NCBI RefSeq assembly: GCF_024281035.1
Contig: NZ_JAMXLH010000050.1
Span: 124,001-188,000, forward strand
Reading direction: 5' to 3'
Length of the DNA stretch: 64,000 bases
From: Paraburkholderia sp.
GTDB lineage: Bacteria > Pseudomonadota > Gammaproteobacteria > Burkholderiales > Burkholderiaceae
The notes beneath the pieces were generated by a model, which worked only from the letters and a program-made list of their open reading frames with translations, was not told the DNA's origin and searched no databases. Of this stretch, positions 61,193 through 64,000 are shown piece by piece. A program made the translations under genes and the position numbers. Each line of letters opens with the position of its first letter. Position 1 is the first letter of the stretch.

Positions 61193-62281
61193 TCAGTGGC
61201 CGAGCGTCGCCTGCGACCAGAGCTGGTCGACCTGCGCCTTTTTCGCCGCCGCCTTCGCAACATCGAGCAGACGCACCTGCGGCGCGTTCGGCATCTTCGC
61301 GGCGACCTCCGGCGTGAGCGTGACGCTGGGCACGGACGGCCTCACGTAGCCCTGTGCGAACAGTGCCTGCCCGGCGTCGCTCATCACATAGTTCAGCCAG
61401 AGCTGTCCGGCAGCCGGATTCGGCGCGTTCTTCACGAGGCTCATCGCGTACGGCGCGGACACGCTGCCGTCCTGCGGAATCACGACCTCGACCGCGTCGC
61501 CCATGCCGTCTTTGTACTTGGCCTTCAGGCCGTCGTTCTCGTAGCCGATCAGGACGGGAATCTCCCCCTTGACGAACTTCGCGTAGGGCGATGTGCCCTC
61601 GATGCGCAACACGTTGCCGGCCGTCTTCAGCTTGCCGAAGAATTCCGCACCCGGCTTCGGATCGTCGACGCTGCCGCCCATCGCGTAGGCCGCCGCGAAC
61701 ACGGCCACCTGGCCCTGTCCGGCCGAGCGCGGATCGAGGTAGACGACGCCATTGCGGTAATCGGGCTTGAGCAGATCGGACCAGCGTTGCGGCACCTCCT
61801 TCACGAGCTTCCGGTTGACGAGGAACGCGATATTCAGCGAATGCACGGTGAACCAGCGGCCCTCCGGATCGCGAAACACCGGCGGCAACTTGTCGAAGTT
61901 CACCGGCTTGAACGGCGCGACCACGTCCCTGGCCTTCGCATCGAGCGCGGAAGCGGCGAAGTAATAGGCCGTGTCGGCCTGCGGACGGCGGCGTGACTTG
62001 TCGAGCGCGACGACCGTCGCGGCGGAGCCGATGTCGTTATAGGTGATCTCGACCAGCGGATAACGCTTGCGGAAATCGGCGAACAGCGATTTCCAGTTGG
62101 CCCACTCGGGGCCCGTATCGAACGAAACGACCAGGCCTTCGTCGGCGGCCTTCTTGTAGAGCGCTTCCTCGCCGGGATAGAGCGGCGCTGACTGCGCAGC
62201 ATGGGCGGGGCACGCGAGCAGCGCGCCGAGTGCAAGCGTGACGGTCTGTATGCGTTTGATCAGGGTGAGTTTCACTAGCAT
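61193..62281 (-). CDS. ABC transporter substrate-binding protein (2-aminoethylphosphonate/iron type)
   Basis: This 362-residue periplasmic binding protein has a signal peptide (VTLALGALLACPAHA). The fold is that of the iron(III)/putrescine/2-aminoethylphosphonate group (SFDTGPEWANWKSLFADF, AATVVALDKSRRRPQADTAYYF in part, YLDPRSAGQGQVAVFAAAYAMGG). Gene order with two permeases and one ATPase resembles phnSTUV. No phosphonate-degrading gene is within the window, so the substrate is uncertain. Confidence 0.85.
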   Translation of the reverse strand: MLVKLTLIKRIQTVTLALGALLACPAHAAQSAPLYPGEEALYKKAADEGLVVSFDTGPEWANWKSLFADFRKRYPLVEITYNDIGSAATVVALDKSRRRPQADTAYYFAASALDAKARDVVAPFKPVNFDKLPPVFRDPEGRWFTVHSLNIAFLVNRKLVKEVPQRWSDLLKPDYRNGVVYLDPRSAGQGQVAVFAAAYAMGGSVDDPKPGAEFFGKLKTAGNVLRIEGTSPYAKFVKGEIPVLIGYENDGLKAKYKDGMGDAVEVVIPQDGSVSAPYAMSLVKNAPNPAAGQLWLNYVMSDAGQALFAQGYVRPSVPSVTLTPEVAAKMPNAPQVRLLDVAKAAAKKAQVDQLWSQATLGH

Positions 62282-62377
62282 CGTAGTAGTCCTGAATGTG
62301 TGGCAGATGTTTACCGAAGCGAGCGAGCGTAGGAATTTAGTCGAGTCGGGTGGAACCGGAGTGGGCCGGGCGCGCGT

Positions 62378-63445
62378 TCATTCGCGCGGCGCGGCCGGCA
62401 GCACGCGTAGATGGCGCGGCTCGATCGCGATGCTGTGCGTCGCCACGACAGGGCCTTCGCCGAGCAGCGGCGTGGCCGTGCCGCTTGGGCCATTCGCGCC
62501 ATTCGTGCCGGCCACAAGGAAGTCGTAGCGATGCGTCGAGCCGAAGTAGCGAACGATGCCGTGCGTGCCGTGGATCCGGTTTGCGCAGCCGTGCTGCGGA
62601 TCGGCTTGCACGTGCTCGGGGCGCAGCAGTAAATCGACGGCGTCGCCCGGGCGATGCGCGCCCGTCGCGGCGCAAAGGGTCGTGAAGCCGACGTCGATGC
62701 GATCGGTGGCGACCACACGTCCGCTCAGAACTGTCGAATGGCCGATGAAGCGCGCGACGCGCACCGAAGCCGGAGCCTCGTACAGTTCGCGTGGCGTGCC
62801 GACCTGCAGCACGCGTCCTCCGTCGACGATTGCGACACGGTCGGCCATGCTCAACGCCTCGTCCTGATCGTGCGTGACGAACAGTGTGGTTGCGCCGCAA
62901 TCGCGCTGCAGCGTGCAAATTTCGTCGCGCAGTTGATGGCGGATGCCCGCGTCGAGCGCCGCGAGCGGCTCGTCGAGCAGCAGGACGCGCGGCTCGATCA
63001 CCAGCGCGCGGGCCAGTGCGACGCGCTGCTGCTGGCCGCCCGACAGGTGCGCCGGGCGCCGGTCCGCATGGCTCGCCAGGCCCACGCGGTCGAGCATCGC
63101 GAGCGCCTGGCGGCGTCGCTTGACGCTGTCCATGCCGCGCATCTTCAGGCCGTAGGCGACGTTGTCGGCCACGCTCAGGTGCGGAAACAGCGCGTATTGC
63201 TGAAAAACCACGCCGACGCCGCGCTGCCAGACCGGCTGGTCGGCCACGTCCTGCCCGCCGATCACGATGCGGCCGGTATGGCCGGTCAGCAATCCTGCCG
63301 TGAGGCGCAGCAGCGTGGATTTGCCCGAACCGCTCTGGCCGATCACGGCCAGCAGTTCGCCGGGGGCGGCCTTGAGGGAAATGTCAGTGACGCCGTGCGA
63401 TGTACCCGGATACGTGTAGCTGACGGTGTCGAATTCGAGACTCAT
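62378..63445 (-). CDS. ABC transporter ATPase (2-aminoethylphosphonate/spermidine type)
   Basis: This 355-residue ATPase has Walker A GQSGSGKST near residue 36, a Q-loop in VVFQQYALFPHL, signature LSGGQQQRV, Walker B VLLLDEP and H-loop VTHDQDEAL. A C-terminal TOBE domain begins near residue 240. The 96-base gap to the binding-protein gene shows no feature. The adjacent permease ends seven bases before its start. Confidence 0.92.
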   Translation of the reverse strand: MSLEFDTVSYTYPGTSHGVTDISLKAAPGELLAVIGQSGSGKSTLLRLTAGLLTGHTGRIVIGGQDVADQPVWQRGVGVVFQQYALFPHLSVADNVAYGLKMRGMDSVKRRRQALAMLDRVGLASHADRRPAHLSGGQQQRVALARALVIEPRVLLLDEPLAALDAGIRHQLRDEICTLQRDCGATTLFVTHDQDEALSMADRVAIVDGGRVLQVGTPRELYEAPASVRVARFIGHSTVLSGRVVATDRIDVGFTTLCAATGAHRPGDAVDLLLRPEHVQADPQHGCANRIHGTHGIVRYFGSTHRYDFLVAGTNGANGPSGTATPLLGEGPVVATHSIAIEPRHLRVLPAAPRE

Positions 63446-63452
63446 GATGTCA

Positions 63453-64000
63453 TCACTTCAGTCGTTGGACGGTGGTGATCGAGACGAGCGTCGCGGCGAC
63501 GGCGAGCACGAGCAGCACGACGCTCGCCGCACAGGCGAAGCCCGAGGCGCCGTAGAACGCCTGCAGCAGCACGACGGGATAGTTGCGGTAGCGGAAGCTC
63601 GCGATCAGGTTCGAGATCTGGAACTCGCCGATCGACAGCGCGGCGACCATCACGAGGCCCGCGAACAGGCTGTGGCGCAAATTCGGCAGCGTGATGGTGA
63701 AGAACTGGCGCAGCGGCGTTGCGCCGAGCGTGGCCGCGCAGGCTTCGAGCCTCGCGAGATCGAGATGGCGCAGGTCGGCGAGCAGTGTCTGGAGCAGGTA
63801 CGGCAGCGTCAGCACCGCATGGGCGGCGATCATCAGCCACAGCGTGCCGAGCCACGGCAGTGCGTCGCCGCCGAACACGGCGATATAGCCGAAACCGAGC
63901 GTGAGCGCCGGCACGGCGATTGGCAGCAGCATGACGAGCCGCGCGGCGAGCCCGCGCCCGTCACGGGCACGGTGATGAAGCGCGTAGGCGAGCGGCACGC
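63453..64000 (-). CDS. ABC transporter permease, partial at the window edge
   Basis: The visible 181 or so residues form the C-terminal part of an importer permease with helices such as LVMLLPIAVPALTLGFGYI and an EAA-type loop (LEACAATLGATPLRQFFTITLPNL). The gene continues past the right edge; the ATG at 63998 is an accident of truncation. With the ATPase, binding protein and second permease it makes a complete importer. Confidence 0.85.
   Translation of the reverse strand, partial: VPLAYALHHRARDGRGLAARLVMLLPIAVPALTLGFGYIAVFGGDALPWLGTLWLMIAAHAVLTLPYLLQTLLADLRHLDLARLEACAATLGATPLRQFFTITLPNLRHSLFAGLVMVAALSIGEFQISNLIASFRYRNYPVVLLQAFYGASGFACAASVVLLVLAVAATLVSITTVQRLK

Overview
The window is high-GC DNA from a beta-proteobacterium, most likely the main chromosome of Burkholderia sensu lato (Paraburkholderia, Burkholderia or Caballeronia). 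The evidence is the pgk-pyk-fba-purC-purE-purK-sua5 string, an AcrAB-TolC-type pump with a divergent TetR repressor of the BpeR/BpeAB-OprB type, a Burkholderia-type porin, and a MutL that carries the endonuclease motif. It reads mostly as ordinary chromosome. No phage, insertion sequence, CRISPR array, rRNA or tRNA was seen.

Layout. 1-8.6 kb: glycolysis (pgk, pyk, fba), purine synthesis (purC, purE, purK) and tRNA threonylcarbamoylation (sua5), all on the plus strand. 8.6-9.8 kb: a small Phd/RelE-type toxin-antitoxin pair between two related terminators. 9.8-17.6 kb: dacB (minus), an OmpR-type two-component system followed by a DegP-like periplasmic protease, and three small genes. 17.7-24.9 kb: a TetR repressor divergent from an RND efflux operon. 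25-29.5 kb: an FKBP isomerase and the pqqABCDE cluster for pyrroloquinoline quinone. 29.5-33.2 kb: a beta-propeller remnant, a frameshifted FGGY kinase, and the glutathione-dependent formaldehyde pathway (frmA, fghA). 33.3-36 kb: the ZnuABC zinc importer.

36.2-48.3 kb: a polyol locus. On the plus strand lie a short-chain dehydrogenase, a solute-binding protein, two permeases, a HAD phosphatase and an ABC ATPase. On the minus strand lie a D-arabinitol/mannitol-type dehydrogenase, xylulokinase and a SorC-type regulator. Together they would import a sugar alcohol, oxidise it to a ketose and phosphorylate D-xylulose. The outward-facing promoters of the two arms, 12 kb apart, share a near-identical -35/-10/operator layout, which argues for one regulon. 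A small XRE regulator plus carboxymuconolactone-decarboxylase-like pair is embedded in this locus.

48.5-64 kb: miaA-mutL (overlapping), dedA, an MscS channel, a ParB-like protein, a LysR regulator divergent from cytochrome b561 and two YceI proteins, a hemerythrin, a porin, a TIGR00725/LOG-like protein, and a four-gene ABC importer of the 2-aminoethylphosphonate/iron type that runs off the right edge.

The most unusual structural feature is a recurring class of short tandem repeats, 8 to 13 bp per unit and 3 to 6 units, in many intergenic gaps. Several begin at, or copy, the stop codon of the upstream gene.
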